Below, in pieces: positions 1-10,900 of a stretch of DNA of 64,000 bases. The notes under the pieces are model-generated. The model saw only the letters and a list, made by a program, of their open reading frames with translations. It ran no database searches and was not told where the DNA came from. The translations under genes and the position numbers were made by a program. The number at the start of each line of letters is the position of its first letter. The stretch's first letter is position 1. The stretch covers positions 1 to 64,000 of the forward strand of contig JAJFLB010000021.1 of NCBI GenBank assembly GCA_021772915.1. The letters are read 5' to 3'. The stretch comes from Gammaproteobacteria bacterium (GTDB taxonomy: Bacteria > Pseudomonadota > Gammaproteobacteria > Xanthomonadales > SZUA-36).

Positions 1-131
1 TGCCGGGTGACAATATCCAGATGAAGGTGGATTTGATTGCACCGATTGCGATGGAAGAAGGGTTGCGATTTGCGATCCGGGAAGGCGGTCGTACGGTGGG
101 CGCCGGTGTTGTCGCCAAGATCTTTGAATAG
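1..131 (+). CDS. tuf: Elongation factor Tu, C-terminal end (partial)
   Basis: The last 42 codons of EF-Tu, in frame from base 3 and ending at a TAG stop. The residues [20 protein letters not shown] and the final GVVAKIFE belong to beta-barrel domain III of EF-Tu, the GTPase that delivers aminoacyl-tRNA to the ribosome. The gene lies 22 bases ahead of rpsJ, the usual end of the str operon next to the S10 operon. The start is outside the window, so completeness cannot be judged. Confidence 0.95.
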   Translation, partial: PGDNIQMKVDLIAPIAMEEGLRFAIREGGRTVGAGVVAKIFE

Positions 132-153
132 GGCAAACTAAGCGAGCTGAATT

Positions 154-465
154 ATGTCTGAACAGAGAATTCGAATCCGGCTGAAAGCGTTTGATCATCG
201 TTTGATTGATCGTTCAGCCAGTGAAATTGTGGAAACCGCGAAACGGACAGGTGCCCAGGTGCGTGGTCCAATTCCGTTACCCACGCGAATCGAGCGTTAC
301 ACGGTGTTGACCTCGCCGCATGTCAACAAGGACGCGCGTGATCAATATGAAACCCGTACGCATAAACGCCTGATGGACATTATTGATCCCAATGACAAAA
401 CAGTGGATGCGTTGATGAAGCTGGACCTTGCCGCTGGCGTGGACGTACAGATTAAATTGTACTGA
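154..465 (+). CDS. rpsJ: 30S ribosomal protein S10
   Basis: A 103-residue protein starting [19 protein letters not shown], the typical S10 N-terminus, and carrying [21 protein letters not shown]10 sits in the head of the 30S subunit and also acts with NusB in transcription antitermination. Length equals the E. coli protein. It opens the S10 operon; the next gene, rplC, begins 34 bases later. Confidence 0.98.
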   Translation: MSEQRIRIRLKAFDHRLIDRSASEIVETAKRTGAQVRGPIPLPTRIERYTVLTSPHVNKDARDQYETRTHKRLMDIIDPNDKTVDALMKLDLAAGVDVQIKLY

Positions 466-499
466 ATGGTTTGCAGATAAAAGAACAATAGGCAGAACA

Positions 500-1141
500 A
501 TGACGATTGGACTCATAGGCCGCAAACGCGGTATGACACGGGTATTTACCGAGCAGGGCGACAGCATTCCGGTAACTGTTATCGAAGTCAGCCCAAACCG
601 TGTGACACAGGTGAAAACCGTGGAAACTGACGGCTATCGTGCATTGCAGGTGACCTTTGGCAGCAAGCAAAACCGTCTTCTGACCCAACCGGAAGCCGGC
701 CATTTCAGCAAGGCTGAAGTAGACGCAGGCGAAGGATTGTGGGAGTTGAGACTGGCTGATGAAGAAGGCGCAGAATTGGAAGTTGGATCAGAGCTGAACG
801 TGGAGCAATTTGAAAACGGACAGATGGTCGACGTTACCGGCACCAGTAAGGGCAAAGGTTTTGCGGGTACGGTCAAGCGCCATAATTTCAAGATGCAGGA
901 TGCCACGCATGGTAACTCCCTGGCGCATCGTGCACCGGGATCCATCGGCCAATGCCAGACTCCGGGACGGGTTTTCAAAGGCAAAAAAATGGCCGGGCAC
1001 ATGGGTGACGAGCGGGTTACCACTCAGAATCTCGAAGTGGTTCGGATTGACTCTGAGCGCAACCTGTTGTTGATCAAAGGAGCGGTGCCGGGTGCCAACG
1101 GTGGACAGATTACCGTCCGTCCTGCCGTCAAGATGCACTGA
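500..1141 (+). CDS. rplC: 50S ribosomal protein L3
   Basis: A 213-residue L3, an early 23S rRNA binder near the peptidyl transferase centre. The start at 500 ([16 protein letters not shown]) fits the family; an in-frame codon at 428 would add 24 residues overlapping rpsJ and is not conserved. The loop [17 protein letters not shown] and the [20 protein letters not shown] segment are typical of L3; the Gln in that segment is the one methylated by PrmB in enterobacteria. Confidence 0.97.
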   Translation: MTIGLIGRKRGMTRVFTEQGDSIPVTVIEVSPNRVTQVKTVETDGYRALQVTFGSKQNRLLTQPEAGHFSKAEVDAGEGLWELRLADEEGAELEVGSELNVEQFENGQMVDVTGTSKGKGFAGTVKRHNFKMQDATHGNSLAHRAPGSIGQCQTPGRVFKGKKMAGHMGDERVTTQNLEVVRIDSERNLLLIKGAVPGANGGQITVRPAVKMH

Positions 1142-1152
1142 GGAGAATGAAG

Positions 1153-1755
1153 ATGAAACTCGCAGTCGCTGGTGGAAATGCAATCAAGGTATCGGAAATT
1201 ACCTTTGGCCGGGATTTTTCCGAAGCGCTGGTGCACCAAGTTGTCACGGCTTACATGGCGGGCGCACGTGCGGGCACCAAAGCACAGAAAAACCGCTCGG
1301 ATGTCCGTGGTGGTGGTCGTAAACCGTGGCGCCAGAAAGGTACTGGTCGTGCCCGTGTCGGGACAATTAGAAGCCCCTTGTGGAGAGGCGGTGGTCGAAC
1401 GTTTGCTGCCCGCCCCCGGGACCACTCACAAAAGGTTAACCGAAAAATGTACCGCGGGGCCTTGCAGGCCATCCTTTCAGAGTTGGTCCGTCAGGATCGG
1501 CTTGTGGTACTGGATTCGCTGGAGCTCAGCGCACCCAAAACCAGTGAATTGCGGAAGAAGTTAACGGAGCAGGGTTTTGAGAAAGGACTGATTGTCACCT
1601 CAGAAGTGGACGAAAATCTGTACCTGGCTGCACGTAATGTGACAAATGTTTACGTGTTGGACGTTGCGAGTTTAGATCCGGTGAGTCTGGTTGCAGCTGA
1701 CAGAGTGATCATGACGGTTGATGCAGTCAAGAAAATTGAGGAGTGGTTGGGATGA
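1153..1755 (+). CDS. rplD: 50S ribosomal protein L4
   Basis: A 200-residue L4, lining the peptide exit tunnel. The AGGAG at 1141-1145 suits the ATG at 1153 (7-base spacing) better than the ATG at 1147, which would be almost on top of it, and MKLAVAGG fits known L4 starts. The basic loop [20 protein letters not shown] is the tunnel extension. In E. coli L4 also represses its own operon; the leader needed for that is upstream and was not examined. Its stop overlaps the rplW start in ATGA. Confidence 0.97.
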   Translation: MKLAVAGGNAIKVSEITFGRDFSEALVHQVVTAYMAGARAGTKAQKNRSDVRGGGRKPWRQKGTGRARVGTIRSPLWRGGGRTFAARPRDHSQKVNRKMYRGALQAILSELVRQDRLVVLDSLELSAPKTSELRKKLTEQGFEKGLIVTSEVDENLYLAARNVTNVYVLDVASLDPVSLVAADRVIMTVDAVKKIEEWLG

Positions 1756-2054
1756 GCGACGAACGCCTGTACAAGATACTGCTTTCTCCACGGATGACGG
1801 AAAAAACAACCATGATTGCGGAGAGCAGCAATCAGTATGTTTTTAGGGTAACCGGCGATTCCAATAAGACCGAGATCAAGAAAGCCGTAGAAAAGCTGTT
1901 TGAAGTCAATGTGGAGTCCGTGCGCATTGTCAATGTCAAAGGCAAGAGCAAGTCATTCAAGCTCCGTGCTGGCAAGCGCAGTGACTGGAAAAAAGCATAT
2001 GTACGCGTACAGGAGGGTCAAGTCATTGACGTCCTGGGCGGGGAATCAGTTTAA
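1752..2054 (+). CDS. rplW: 50S ribosomal protein L23
   Basis: A 100-residue L23, at the tunnel exit where trigger factor and SRP dock. Start ATG at 1752 overlaps the rplD stop (ATGA), implying translational coupling; an in-frame start nine bases earlier is less likely. The sequence begins [20 protein letters not shown] and keeps the family's [25 protein letters not shown] segment. Confidence 0.97.
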   Translation: MSDERLYKILLSPRMTEKTTMIAESSNQYVFRVTGDSNKTEIKKAVEKLFEVNVESVRIVNVKGKSKSFKLRAGKRSDWKKAYVRVQEGQVIDVLGGESV

Positions 2055-2066
2055 GGATATTTATAC

Positions 2067-2894
2067 ATGGCAATAATCAAGGCAAAACCAACATCGCCGG
2101 GACGCCGTGGTGTAGTGCAGGTCAGGCATGACCACCTGCACAAAGGGGCTCCTCATGCGGCGTTGCTGGAAAAGAAATCACGTACCGGTGGGCGCAATAA
2201 TGCGGGTCGAATCACCACGCGGCATCGCGGTGGTGGGCACAAAAAACATTATCGAGTCATTGATTTCAAGCGTGACAAAGATGGCATTGATGGCCGTGTC
2301 GAGCGTATTGAGCACGATCCGAACCGCACTGCTCATATCGCGCTGGTTTTGTATAAGGATGGTGAGCGTCGTTACATTATTGCACCTAAAGGATTGCGTG
2401 CCGGTGATCCGGTCAAGAGCGGTCGTGATGCAGCGATCAAGCCGGGCAACTGTCTGCCGCTGCGCAATATCCCGGTAGGTACGGTGGTGCACTGTGTGGA
2501 AATGAAACCGGGAAAGGGTGCTCAGATGGCCCGTAGTGCAGGTGCTGCAATTCAGTTGGTGGCGCGTGAAGGTCAATACGCAACATTGAGATTGCGTTCC
2601 GGTGAGATGCGGAAAATTCCGGCACGTTGTCGCGCAACAATCGGCGAGGTTTCAAATTCTGAGCACAACCTTGAAAAACTGGGTAAGGCTGGCGCCAAAC
2701 GTTGGCGTGGTGTACGGCCAACGGTTCGTGGTGTTGCCATGAACCCGGTTGATCATCCACATGGTGGCGGAGAAGGCCGTACTTCGGGTGGTCGTCATCC
2801 GGTTTCGCCCTGGGGTGTTCCCACCAAGGGTCACAAGACTCGTAGCAACAAGCGAACAGACAAGTACATTGTTCGCTCACGATCAAGCAAATAA
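2067..2894 (+). CDS. rplB: 50S ribosomal protein L2
   Basis: A 275-residue L2, which binds domain IV of 23S rRNA and is needed for subunit association and peptidyl transfer. The signature [18 protein letters not shown] near the C-terminus includes the conserved His linked to peptidyl transferase activity. N-terminal basic regions [20 protein letters not shown] are also typical. Length is close to E. coli L2 (273). Confidence 0.98.
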   Translation: MAIIKAKPTSPGRRGVVQVRHDHLHKGAPHAALLEKKSRTGGRNNAGRITTRHRGGGHKKHYRVIDFKRDKDGIDGRVERIEHDPNRTAHIALVLYKDGERRYIIAPKGLRAGDPVKSGRDAAIKPGNCLPLRNIPVGTVVHCVEMKPGKGAQMARSAGAAIQLVAREGQYATLRLRSGEMRKIPARCRATIGEVSNSEHNLEKLGKAGAKRWRGVRPTVRGVAMNPVDHPHGGGEGRTSGGRHPVSPWGVPTKGHKTRSNKRTDKYIVRSRSSK

Positions 2895-2906
2895 CGGATA
2901 GCGCTC

Positions 2907-3179
2907 ATGTCACGATCAATTAAGAAAGGCCCTTTCATTGACCATCATCTGGCCGGTAAGGTATCGAGTTCGCTTGAGACCAATAATAAGCGTCCCATCA
3001 AGACCTGGTCCCGGCGTTCGATGATTCTCCCGGAAATGGTCGGTTTAACCATTGCCGTGCATAACGGACGTCAGCACATACCGATCCTGATCAACGATCA
3101 AATGATAGGACATAAACTCGGTGAATTTGCACCGACCCGGACCTTCAGGGGTCACTCCGGTGATCGCAAGGCCCAGTAG
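2907..3179 (+). CDS. rpsS: 30S ribosomal protein S19
   Basis: A 90-residue S19, a head protein contacting the A-site tRNA region with S13. [15 protein letters not shown] and [21 protein letters not shown] are nearly invariant family sequences. Twelve bases after rplB, same operon. Confidence 0.98.
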   Translation: MSRSIKKGPFIDHHLAGKVSSSLETNNKRPIKTWSRRSMILPEMVGLTIAVHNGRQHIPILINDQMIGHKLGEFAPTRTFRGHSGDRKAQ

Positions 3180-3189
3180 GTAAGTACTC

Positions 3190-3525
3190 ATGAATGCAAC
3201 AGCAAGATTAAAGGGCGCAAGAATTTCTGCCCAAAAGGTACGCCTGGTAGCAGACCAGGTGCGTGGTATGCCGGTTGAAAAGGCGGAGCAACTGTTGGCT
3301 TTCAGCCCGAAGAAAGCCGCCCAGATCATGAAGAAAGTGCTGCTGTCTGCAGTTGCGAATGCGGAGCATAACGACGGTGCGGATATTGATGAGTTAACCA
3401 TCTCTGAAATCATGGTGGATGCGGGTCCTACCATGAAGCGGGGCAGGGCGCGTGCCAAGGGGCGTGGCACACAAATTTTGAAGCGGACCAGTCACATTAC
3501 ATTGACTGTTGCCGACAGCGAATAG
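3190..3525 (+). CDS. rplV: 50S ribosomal protein L22
   Basis: A 111-residue L22, whose beta-hairpin lines the exit tunnel near L4. Seen here: [20 protein letters not shown] at the N-terminus and the hairpin segment [22 protein letters not shown]. Length matches the family (110). Ten bases follow rpsS. Confidence 0.98.
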   Translation: MNATARLKGARISAQKVRLVADQVRGMPVEKAEQLLAFSPKKAAQIMKKVLLSAVANAEHNDGADIDELTISEIMVDAGPTMKRGRARAKGRGTQILKRTSHITLTVADSE

Positions 3526-3540
3526 ACCAGGACAAATATT

Positions 3541-4218
3541 ATGGGTCAAAAGGTACATCCAATCGGCATCCGCCTGGGTATTTCCAAGGACTGGAATTCC
3601 ACTTGGTATGCAGAAAAAGGCGAGTATGCTGAAATGCTGAACTCGGACCTTAAAGTCAGGAAATTTCTGCAGAAGCGTTTGCAGCAGGCCGCTGTGAGTC
3701 GGATACAGATTGAGCGGCCGGCAAAAACAGCTCGAATCACAATTCATACTGCCCGACCCGGTATTGTGATTGGCAAAAAGGGCGAGGACATCGAGCGTTT
3801 GCGCCGTGAGGTAACAGCATTGATGGGTGCCCCAACACACATTTCTGTTGCTGAAATTCGCAAGCCTGAGCTGGACGCTCAACTGGTGGCAGAAGGCATT
3901 GCGCAACAGCTTGAACGGCGCATTATGTTTCGTCGGGCAATGAAACGTGCGGTTGGTAATTCCATGCGTTTGGGTGCGTTGGGGATCAAGGTAAAAATTG
4001 CAGGCCGTCTTAACGGTGCCGATATCGCCCGCAGCGAGTGGTATCGCGAAGGACAAGTACCCTTGCACACCTTACGAGCAGACGTGGACTACGGATTTGT
4101 GGAAGCCGTTACGACCTACGGCATCCTCGGTGTAAAGGTGTGGATTTACAAGGGTGAAGTATTTGACATGGAAACTGCCAAATCCGAAGCGGCTGGCAGT
4201 AAGAAAGGCGCGAGCTAA
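3541..4218 (+). CDS. rpsC: 30S ribosomal protein S3
   Basis: A 225-residue S3, part of the mRNA entry helicase of the 30S subunit. [20 protein letters not shown] opens it; the KH domain carries the GKKG loop at about residues 78-81 ([13 protein letters not shown]). The last base of the TAA stop is the A of the rplP ATG, so the two genes overlap by one base. Confidence 0.98.
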   Translation: MGQKVHPIGIRLGISKDWNSTWYAEKGEYAEMLNSDLKVRKFLQKRLQQAAVSRIQIERPAKTARITIHTARPGIVIGKKGEDIERLRREVTALMGAPTHISVAEIRKPELDAQLVAEGIAQQLERRIMFRRAMKRAVGNSMRLGALGIKVKIAGRLNGADIARSEWYREGQVPLHTLRADVDYGFVEAVTTYGILGVKVWIYKGEVFDMETAKSEAAGSKKGAS

Positions 4219-4631
4219 TGTTACAGCCAAAACGAACAAAGTACAGAAAGCAAATGAAAGGCCGTAATCGTGGCATGGCACAGGTAGGTAATCGTGTCAG
4301 TTTCGGTGAGTACGGTCTCAAGGCAACGACACGTGGATTTGTGACCGCACGTCAGATTGAGGCGGCGCGACGTGCCATCACCCGTTATGTAAAGCGTGGC
4401 GGCAAGTTATGGATTCGCGTATACCCGGACAAGCCGATCACAAAGAAGCCGGTTGAAGTCCGCATGGGCAAGGGTAAAGGCAACGTTGAGTACTGGGTAG
4501 CCCCAATTCAGCCTGGCAGAGTTTTGTATGAAATTCAGGGGGTGTCTGAAGAAGCGGCCCGTGAGGCTTTTCGTCTGGCAGCCGCCAAGTTGGCAGTTAA
4601 AACCACTTTTGTAAGCCGGTCGGTGATGTGA
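4218..4631 (+). CDS. rplP: 50S ribosomal protein L16
   Basis: A 137-residue L16, which positions A-site and P-site tRNA acceptor arms. [19 protein letters not shown] and the segment around [18 protein letters not shown] are diagnostic. It overlaps rpsC by one base and rpmC by one base (TGATG), suggesting coupled translation of the three. Confidence 0.98.
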   Translation: MLQPKRTKYRKQMKGRNRGMAQVGNRVSFGEYGLKATTRGFVTARQIEAARRAITRYVKRGGKLWIRVYPDKPITKKPVEVRMGKGKGNVEYWVAPIQPGRVLYEIQGVSEEAAREAFRLAAAKLAVKTTFVSRSVM

Positions 4632-4834
4632 TGCAGATAAGTGAGATGAAAAACAAGACGGTGATTGAATTACGTGGTGAGCTCGATGGCTTGTTGCAAG
4701 AACAGTTCAATCTGAGAATGCAAAAAGGAATGGGTCAAATGGGCAATATCCATGAATTGCGTCAGGTGCGCCGAGACATTGCCCGCATTAAAACTGTCAT
4801 GACTGAGAAGTCACAAATAGGTGATACCCAATGA
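4631..4834 (+). CDS. rpmC: 50S ribosomal protein L29
   Basis: A 67-residue L29 ([20 protein letters not shown]), a two-helix protein next to L23 at the tunnel exit. ATG at 4631 overlaps the rplP stop; the GTG one codon earlier would also be in frame but is less likely. The end overlaps rpsQ by four bases (ATGA). Confidence 0.96.
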   Translation: MQISEMKNKTVIELRGELDGLLQEQFNLRMQKGMGQMGNIHELRQVRRDIARIKTVMTEKSQIGDTQ

Positions 4835-5091
4835 CAAGCACTGAAGAAATCAAGCGCACACAAACGGGTCGCGTCGTCAGCAGCAAAATGGATAAGACCG
4901 TGACCGTTTTGCTGGAGCGCCAACTCAGGCATGCGCTATATGGGAAATACATCAAGCGGTCAACCAAGCTGCTCGCCCACGATGAAGAAAATAGTTGTGG
5001 AGAGGGTGACAAGGTGATGATCGCTGAATGCCGGCCTCTTTCCAAAACAAAGAGCTGGCGTGTAATTGAGATTCTGGAGCGGGCGCAGTAG
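4831..5091 (+). CDS. rpsQ: 30S ribosomal protein S17
   Basis: An 86-residue S17, an OB-fold primary binder of 16S rRNA. The core [20 protein letters not shown] and the later [20 protein letters not shown] match the family. Start overlaps the rpmC stop by four bases. Last gene of the S10 operon; rplN follows after 33 bases, where spc operon transcription could begin, though I see no strong promoter. Confidence 0.97.
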   Translation: MTSTEEIKRTQTGRVVSSKMDKTVTVLLERQLRHALYGKYIKRSTKLLAHDEENSCGEGDKVMIAECRPLSKTKSWRVIEILERAQ

Positions 5092-5124
5092 CTCGGTCAT
5101 CGGTTCAAGCCGGAGAATAATAAA

Positions 5125-5493
5125 ATGATTCAGATGCAGTCCATGTTGACAGCCGCAGACAACAGCGGGGCACGTCGGTTGATGTGTATCAAGGTGCTCG
5201 GTGGTTCCAAACGGCGTTATGCGCACATTGGCGACATCATCAAGGTGACCGTAAAGGATGCAATCCCACGCGGTAAGGTCAAGAAAGGAGAGATTTACGA
5301 TGCTGTTGTAGTGCGTACCAGAAATGGCGTGCGTCGCGGTGATGGCTCTCTTATCCGGTTTGACGGTAATGCCGCGGTGTTGCTGACGCCGAAATTGGAG
5401 CCCATTGGCACCCGAATTTTTGGACCAGTTACACGTGAACTTCGTTCAGAAAGGTTCATGAAGATTGTCTCACTGGCGCCTGAAGTGCTTTAA
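5125..5493 (+). CDS. rplN: 50S ribosomal protein L14
   Basis: A 122-residue L14, at the subunit interface (bridges B5 and B8). [18 protein letters not shown] and [18 protein letters not shown] are near-invariant. Opens the spc operon part of the cluster. Confidence 0.98.
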   Translation: MIQMQSMLTAADNSGARRLMCIKVLGGSKRRYAHIGDIIKVTVKDAIPRGKVKKGEIYDAVVVRTRNGVRRGDGSLIRFDGNAAVLLTPKLEPIGTRIFGPVTRELRSERFMKIVSLAPEVL

Positions 5494-5510
5494 GTGGGTG
5501 GAGTAATAAA

Positions 5511-5828
5511 ATGAAACGCATACACAAGGGTGATGAAGTCATCGTTACCACGGGGCGCAGCAAAGGCCATAGAGGTCATGTCCTGCAACTGCTGGATGAC
5601 GAGCGCTGTCTGGTCGAGAACGTAAACATGGTTAAACGCCACACCAAACCGGATCCGGCCCGCAACAAGCCAGGTGGCATTGTTGAAAAAGAAGGCCCCA
5701 TTCATGTATCCAATGTGGCGATGTTTAACCCAGCGACCGGTAAGGCAGATCGTATTGGTTACAGGTCACTTGAAGATGGCAGCAAGGTACGAATTTTTAA
5801 GTCTACCGGCGAAGCAGTTGATATTTAG
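5511..5828 (+). CDS. rplX: 50S ribosomal protein L24
   Basis: A 105-residue L24, an assembly initiator with a KOW fold: the KOW motif is seen in [20 protein letters not shown] near the N-terminus, followed by [20 protein letters not shown]. Length agrees with the family. Eleven bases separate it from rplE. Confidence 0.97.
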   Translation: MKRIHKGDEVIVTTGRSKGHRGHVLQLLDDERCLVENVNMVKRHTKPDPARNKPGGIVEKEGPIHVSNVAMFNPATGKADRIGYRSLEDGSKVRIFKSTGEAVDI

Positions 5829-5839
5829 AGATCAGTAAA

Positions 5840-6385
5840 ATGGCCAGATTACAAATTTTATACAAAGAAACGCTGACTTCCCAATTGATGGAAACGCTCG
5901 AACTAAAAAACATCATGGAAGTACCGAAAATAACCAAGGTTACGCTGAATATGGGCGTAGGCGAGGCAGTAACTGACAAGAAAGTCATGGCTCGTGCAAC
6001 CGGTGATATGGAAGTGATAGCGGGGCAAAAACCGATTGTTATCAATGCACGCAAGTCAGTAGCGACTTTCAAGATTCGCGACGGCTGGCCGGTAGGCTGC
6101 AAGGTCACGCTGCGCCGGGAGCGTATGTATGAGTTCGTCGATCGCCTGGTGAATATTTCTATCCCCCGGATACGGGATTTTCGTGGTTTGAGCCGGAAAT
6201 CGTTTGACGGGCGGGGCAATTTCAGTTTTGGAATTCAGGAGCAGATTATGTTTCCTGAGATTGACTTTGACCAAATCGACACAATTCGCGGTATGGATAT
6301 CACCATTACAACGAGCGCAAGAAATGACGTGGAAGGACTGGCACTGTTGCAGGCGTTTAACTTCCCGTTCAAGGACACAAGGTAA
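5840..6385 (+). CDS. rplE: 50S ribosomal protein L5
   Basis: A 181-residue L5, which binds 5S rRNA and contacts P-site tRNA. Conserved stretches include [14 protein letters not shown] and the region [21 protein letters not shown] (read in two parts). Ends in FNFPFKDTR. Followed by rpsN after 10 bases. Confidence 0.97.
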   Translation: MARLQILYKETLTSQLMETLELKNIMEVPKITKVTLNMGVGEAVTDKKVMARATGDMEVIAGQKPIVINARKSVATFKIRDGWPVGCKVTLRRERMYEFVDRLVNISIPRIRDFRGLSRKSFDGRGNFSFGIQEQIMFPEIDFDQIDTIRGMDITITTSARNDVEGLALLQAFNFPFKDTR

Positions 6386-6395
6386 GGACCGTAAC

Positions 6396-6701
6396 ATGGC
6401 AAAAGTATCTATGGTTAATCGGGAGAAGCGGCGCACCAAGCTGGTTGGCAAATACGTCAATAAGCGTGCCGAGCTGAAAGCGATTATTTCAAATCCGGAA
6501 GTTGAGTTTGATGAGAAACAGCAGGCCATGTTTGCCTTGCAGAAGTTACCACGCGACTCGAGTCCGGTGCGGCAGCGTAACCGTTGCGAAATAACCGGTC
6601 GCCCACGTGGATTTTTCCGCAAATTTGGGCTGTCCCGTAACAAGTTGCGTGAAGCGACCATGCGTGGTGACGTGCCCGGGTTGAGAAAGGCCAGCTGGTG
6701 A
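6396..6701 (+). CDS. rpsN: 30S ribosomal protein S14, zinc-independent form
   Basis: A 101-residue S14 of the long type without the CxxC zinc ribbon: around the usual zinc site it reads [20 protein letters not shown] with a single Cys. ATG at 6396 ([17 protein letters not shown]) matches the family start; an in-frame ATG at 6204 inside rplE would add 64 unrelated residues. Ends PGLRKASW. Confidence 0.96.
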   Translation: MAKVSMVNREKRRTKLVGKYVNKRAELKAIISNPEVEFDEKQQAMFALQKLPRDSSPVRQRNRCEITGRPRGFFRKFGLSRNKLREATMRGDVPGLRKASW

Positions 6702-6756
6702 CAGCCGCAACGATACTGTTCCGGCTCAGTAAAAATGAGAAACAAGGTATTTAATC

Positions 6757-7152
6757 ATGAGTATGAGTGATCCGATTGCCGATATGCTGACCCGTATCAG
6801 GAATGCACAGGCAGCCAACAAGGTTGTTGTGCGTATGCCAAATTCGAAAGTCAAGGTAGGCATTGCCAACGTGTTGGAACAAGAGGGCTTTATCAATGGT
6901 TTTCGTGTGGACGAAAATGATGGCAAGCCGCAACTTGAAGTCACGCTCAAGTATTTTGAGGGACGTGGTGTTATCGATCATTTGAAGCGTGCCAGCCGGC
7001 CCGGTCTGCGTGTGTATAGTCGAAAAGACGACTTGCCGCGGGTTCTGGATGGTCTCGGTGTGGTAATTGTGAGTACTTCACGTGGCATCATGACCGACGT
7101 GTCAGCGCGCGCTGGCGGTCACGGTGGCGAAATTCTGTGCTACGTGGCCTAG
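6757..7152 (+). CDS. rpsH: 30S ribosomal protein S8
   Basis: A 131-residue S8, binder of 16S rRNA helix 21 and, in E. coli, translational repressor of the spc operon. [20 protein letters not shown] and the C-terminal [20 protein letters not shown] are diagnostic. Whether the S8 operator near rplE exists here was not established. Confidence 0.97.
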   Translation: MSMSDPIADMLTRIRNAQAANKVVVRMPNSKVKVGIANVLEQEGFINGFRVDENDGKPQLEVTLKYFEGRGVIDHLKRASRPGLRVYSRKDDLPRVLDGLGVVIVSTSRGIMTDVSARAGGHGGEILCYVA

Positions 7153-7185
7153 GGCCTGGATCAGGATTAAAAGAAGGAGACGACC

Positions 7186-7713
7186 ATGTCACGTGTAGCC
7201 AGTAATCCGATTAAATTGCCTTCCGGTGTAGCGATCAACATTGACGGCTCCTTATTGAATGTCAAGGGTCCCAAAGGGAGTCTTGAGTTGAATTTACACC
7301 CCGGTGTACGTTTGGATGAGTCAGATGGTGAGTATCTGGTCAAGCCAGACGGGGATAAAAACCTTGCCATGGCCGGTACGTTCAGGGCATTGGTCGGCAA
7401 TATGGTCACCGGTGTCACTGAGGGTTTCAATAAAAAGTTGCAACTGGTCGGTGTGGGTTATCGCGCACAACTTCAGGGTAACAAGTTGAGTCTGGCCCTG
7501 GGTTTTTCCCACTCCATTGAATTCAACGCACCGGATGGTATTACGATTGAAACACCCTCACAGACAGAAATCATTGTCAGTGGATGTGATAAGCAGAAAG
7601 TCGGTCAGGTTGCGGCAGAAATTCGTGCCTACAGGCCACCTGAGCCTTACAAGGGTAAGGGTGTGCGGTATGCCGATGAGCGGGTCGTGAAGAAGGAGGC
7701 CAAGAAGGCATAG
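7186..7713 (+). CDS. rplF: 50S ribosomal protein L6
   Basis: A 175-residue L6 near the sarcin-ricin loop and GTPase centre. MSRVASNPIKLPSGVAINID opens it, KKLQLVGVGYRAQLQGN lies in the middle, and the signature IRAYRPPEPYKGKGVRYADE is near the end. AAGGAG lies before the ATG at suitable distance. Confidence 0.97.
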   Translation: MSRVASNPIKLPSGVAINIDGSLLNVKGPKGSLELNLHPGVRLDESDGEYLVKPDGDKNLAMAGTFRALVGNMVTGVTEGFNKKLQLVGVGYRAQLQGNKLSLALGFSHSIEFNAPDGITIETPSQTEIIVSGCDKQKVGQVAAEIRAYRPPEPYKGKGVRYADERVVKKEAKKA

Positions 7714-7741
7714 CGAAAGGCCTTTTTAGGAGGAACATATA

Positions 7742-8095
7742 ATGGACAAGAAGACAGCACGATTGCGTAGGGCGAGAAAAACCCGCTCACACATACGCCG
7801 AATGGGTGTACCGCGATTAACGGTGCACCGTAGCGGCCGGCATATATACGCACAGGTGATTGCAGCGGAAGGTAGCAGCGTCATAGTGGCCGCTTCAACT
7901 GTGCAAAAAGACATAAGTGCTGGTTTAACCAGCACCAGCAACAAGGATGCTGCCAAGGCAATAGGCAAAGCTGTGGCCGAAAGAGCCGTAGCCGCCGGCG
8001 TTACCAGTGTGGCTTTCGATCGCTCTGGGTACCGCTATCACGGCAGGGTTGCTGAGTTGGCTAAAGCGGCACGTGAAAACGGGCTAAAGTTTTAA
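7742..8095 (+). CDS. rplR: 50S ribosomal protein L18
   Basis: A 117-residue L18, a 5S rRNA binder. [20 protein letters not shown] and the C-terminal [20 protein letters not shown] are typical. A strong AGGAGG-like site (7729-7734) precedes the start. Length equals the E. coli protein. Confidence 0.97.
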   Translation: MDKKTARLRRARKTRSHIRRMGVPRLTVHRSGRHIYAQVIAAEGSSVIVAASTVQKDISAGLTSTSNKDAAKAIGKAVAERAVAAGVTSVAFDRSGYRYHGRVAELAKAARENGLKF

Positions 8096-8133
8096 ATTGT
8101 TATATTGAGTGATTTGGGAAAACAGGTATAAAA

Positions 8134-8646
8134 ATGGCGAGAATGGATAGAGATAACGGCGACGGGATGCTGGAAAAACTGGTGGCCGTCAATCGTGTTG
8201 CCAAGGTTGTGAAGGGCGGACGTGTGTTCGGTTTCACTGCACTGAGTGTTGTTGGGGATGGCAACGGGAAAGTTGGGTTTGGCTATGGGAAGGCAAAAGA
8301 AGTACCGGTTGCCATCCAGAAATCCATGGAAAAGGCACGCCGTGAAATGGTAACCATTTCACTCAAGGACGGGACCCTGTGGCATCCCGTAAAGGCCAGC
8401 CACAGTGGCTCAAGAATTTATATGCAACCTGCCTCTGAAGGTACCGGTGTAATTGCAGGTGGTGCCATGAGAGCGGTGCTGGAAACTGTCGGTGTACATA
8501 ACGTGCTGGCCAAAAGTGTGGGCTCTAATACACCGATCAACCTGGTCAGAGCGACGATCAAGGGATTGGTAGCAATGCACAATCCGGAATCAATTGCAGC
8601 CAAGCGTGGCAAGTCTGTTGACGAGATTCTGGCTAACCATAACTGA
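8134..8646 (+). CDS. rpsE: 30S ribosomal protein S5
   Basis: A 170-residue S5, an accuracy protein and part of the mRNA entry site. The double-stranded RNA-binding region [20 protein letters not shown] and the later [20 protein letters not shown] are clear. C-terminus [15 protein letters not shown]. Nine bases precede rpmD. Confidence 0.97.
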   Translation: MARMDRDNGDGMLEKLVAVNRVAKVVKGGRVFGFTALSVVGDGNGKVGFGYGKAKEVPVAIQKSMEKARREMVTISLKDGTLWHPVKASHSGSRIYMQPASEGTGVIAGGAMRAVLETVGVHNVLAKSVGSNTPINLVRATIKGLVAMHNPESIAAKRGKSVDEILANHN

Positions 8647-8654
8647 GTAGGGCA

Positions 8655-8843
8655 ATGGCTAAGAAACAACAGATAAATGTGACCCTGGTTCGTTCACCGA
8701 TTGGTGTTCAGCCAAAACACAGAGAATGTGTTCGTGGGCTGGGGCTTAAACGCATGCACCAGACCGTGACCCTGGAGGATACGCCTTCGATTCGCGGCAT
8801 GGTTAACAAGATTTTTTACATGGTGCGCGTGGAAGAGGCCTGA
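8655..8843 (+). CDS. rpmD: 50S ribosomal protein L30
   Basis: A 62-residue L30. The family core [20 protein letters not shown] followed by [20 protein letters not shown] is visible, as is the end [13 protein letters not shown]. Part of the spc operon between rpsE and rplO. Confidence 0.96.
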   Translation: MAKKQQINVTLVRSPIGVQPKHRECVRGLGLKRMHQTVTLEDTPSIRGMVNKIFYMVRVEEA

Positions 8844-8905
8844 GGTATTTGGGACGGCAAAGCAGTGGTTTGCCTGGTGTCGTGAACCCTAATGGAAATA
8901 AAGTC

Positions 8906-9337
8906 ATGAAATTGAACACAATCAGCCCCGCTCAGGGCAGCAAAAAGAGCCGTAAACGTGTCGGCCGGGGAATCGGTTCGACCCACGGCAAGACCGCAGG
9001 TCGTGGTCACAAAGGCCAGAAGTCCCGGTCAGGTGGCTATCACAAGGTCGGTTTTGAAGGGGGTCAAATGCCTTTGCAGCGACGTTTGCCAAAGCGTGGA
9101 TTTGCCTCGCGCACTGCACGCTATCAGGCAGAGGTTCGTCTATATCACATTGCAGCCATGGAGGCTGACGTGATTGACATTGAAGTGCTGAAGAAAGCAG
9201 GCGTGGTCAAACACGATGCGCGTAAAGTAAAAGTCATTAACACAGGCGAGCCCGGCCGCGCTGTAACCCTGAAGGGCCTGGCGGTCACCAAGGGCGCGCA
9301 AGCCGCGATCGAAGCAGCGGGCGGGAAGGTCGAGTAA
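8906..9337 (+). CDS. rplO: 50S ribosomal protein L15
   Basis: A 143-residue L15. The start at 8906 ([20 protein letters not shown]) is the conserved one; an in-frame start at 8849 would add 19 residues with no family support. Glycine-rich N-terminus [20 protein letters not shown] binds 23S rRNA. Its TAA stop overlaps the secY ATG by one base. Confidence 0.96.
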   Translation: MKLNTISPAQGSKKSRKRVGRGIGSTHGKTAGRGHKGQKSRSGGYHKVGFEGGQMPLQRRLPKRGFASRTARYQAEVRLYHIAAMEADVIDIEVLKKAGVVKHDARKVKVINTGEPGRAVTLKGLAVTKGAQAAIEAAGGKVE

Positions 9338-10680
9338 TGGCTAAGACGCCCTCACAAGTGGCGGAAACACTTGGCGGTATCGGTCGGTTGACCGAATTGC
9401 GTCAACGTTTATTGTTTGTGCTTGCGGCGCTGATCATCTATCGCATCGGTACCTTTATCCCGGTACCGGGTGTAAATCCACAGGCATTGCTGCAATTCAT
9501 GAATTCGCAGCAGGGCACCATCATCGACGTGTTTAACCTGTTTACCGGTGGCGCACTGGAACGGTTTTCGTTGTTTGCCCTGGGTGTAATGCCCTACATT
9601 TCGGCCTCTATTATCATGCAGTTGATGAGCAGTGCGGTCCCGCAGTTGCAACAACTGAAGAAGGAAGGCTCTAGCGGAAGACAGAAAATTACTCAGTACA
9701 CACGCATATTTACCGTGCTGCTCGCAGCCTTCCAGGCAGGTAGCGTGGCGTTTGCACTGCAAAGCCAGACCTCGATCGTGTTCTCGCCCGGTTATGGATT
9801 CTTATTCACTGCAGTGGTAACGCTGACAGCCGGAACCCTGTTTCTGATGTGGTTGGGTGAGCAGATTACCGAGCGTGGCGTAGGTAATGGCATATCTCTG
9901 ATCATTTTTGCGGGAATTGTTGCCGGTCTTCCCCGCGCCATAGCAGGAACCCTGGAGTTGGTTAATACCGGTCAGTTGAGCATACCCGCAACTTTGTTCA
10001 TCCTTGTATTGGTGCTCGGAGTGGTTTACTTCATCGTTCGGGTAGAGCGTGGTCAGCGCCGCATTACTGTGAATTATGCGCAACGCCAGGGCCGGGTGGC
10101 TTATCAGAATCAGGCAACACACTTGCCGTTGAAGCTGAACATGTCCGGTGTGATTCCGGCCATTTTCGCATCCAGCCTGGTGATTTTTCCATCTACACTG
10201 GCGACCTGGTTTGCCAGTTCAGAGAATCTCAGGTGGTTGACCGATGTTTCGGAGGCGTTGACCCCGGGCAATCTCCCGTACACACTTTTGTACTCGTCGC
10301 TGATCATATTTTTCTGTTTCTTCTACACCGCGCTGGTGTTTAACTCTAAAGAAACTGCGGACAACTTGAAAAAATCTGGTGCGTTTATTCCAGGTATTCG
10401 TCCCGGCCGTCATACTGCTGATTACATTGACAGTGTGCTGACCCGGTTGACGATGGTCGGCTCGCTGTATCTGGTGGCAGTGTGTTTGCTGCCGGATATT
10501 CTCAGGGTTGTGTGGGCGGTACCGTTTTACTTTGGCGGTACCTCTGTATTGATCGTTGTGGTTGTGGTTATGGATTTCATTGCCCAGGTGCAGGCACATC
10601 TGATATCCCATAAATACGATAACCTGATGAAAAAGGCGAATCTGAAGTCTTACGGACGCTCTGGCGTTGTGCGTCGGTAG
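9337..10680 (+). CDS. secY: Protein translocase channel subunit SecY
   Basis: A 447-residue integral membrane protein, the channel of the Sec translocon together with SecE and SecG. Ten hydrophobic segments are visible; the first follows [20 protein letters not shown], and the cytosolic loop with [20 protein letters not shown]-type sequence ([10 protein letters not shown]) is conserved. The C-terminal loop [20 protein letters not shown] precedes the last helices. Start is coupled to rplO (TAATG). Length is close to E. coli SecY (443). Confidence 0.98.
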   Translation: MAKTPSQVAETLGGIGRLTELRQRLLFVLAALIIYRIGTFIPVPGVNPQALLQFMNSQQGTIIDVFNLFTGGALERFSLFALGVMPYISASIIMQLMSSAVPQLQQLKKEGSSGRQKITQYTRIFTVLLAAFQAGSVAFALQSQTSIVFSPGYGFLFTAVVTLTAGTLFLMWLGEQITERGVGNGISLIIFAGIVAGLPRAIAGTLELVNTGQLSIPATLFILVLVLGVVYFIVRVERGQRRITVNYAQRQGRVAYQNQATHLPLKLNMSGVIPAIFASSLVIFPSTLATWFASSENLRWLTDVSEALTPGNLPYTLLYSSLIIFFCFFYTALVFNSKETADNLKKSGAFIPGIRPGRHTADYIDSVLTRLTMVGSLYLVAVCLLPDILRVVWAVPFYFGGTSVLIVVVVVMDFIAQVQAHLISHKYDNLMKKANLKSYGRSGVVRR

Positions 10681-10738
10681 ACGGGCGGAATACTGTAATG
10701 AATAACATCACCGCCCATGTTACCCGAGGAGGGCAGCT

Positions 10739-10852
10739 ATGAAAGTGCAGGCTTCAGTGAAGAAAATATGTCGGAATTGCAAGATTGTTCGGCGCAGGGG
10801 CGTGGTTTACGTCATCTGTAAGGATAAGAAGCATAAACAAAGACAGGGTTGA
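10739..10852 (+). CDS. rpmJ: 50S ribosomal protein L36, zinc-binding form
   Basis: A 37-residue protein reading [20 protein letters not shown] at its start and ending KHKQRQG. Cys11, Cys14, Cys27 and His32 form the zinc ribbon of the C+ type of L36. A GAGGAGGG site (10726-10733) lies six bases before the ATG. It sits 58 bases after secY, its normal place at the end of the spc operon, and is too short to appear in many automatic calls. Confidence 0.95.
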   Translation: MKVQASVKKICRNCKIVRRRGVVYVICKDKKHKQRQG

Positions 10853-10900
10853 TGCAAGGTTCTTTCGTTCCGACCCGAGAAGTTGGATATATTGCACACC

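Noticed and set aside
3394-4068. 224-codon minus-strand frame within rpsC
   Set aside because: It is antisense to a conserved ribosomal gene and lacks any family pattern.
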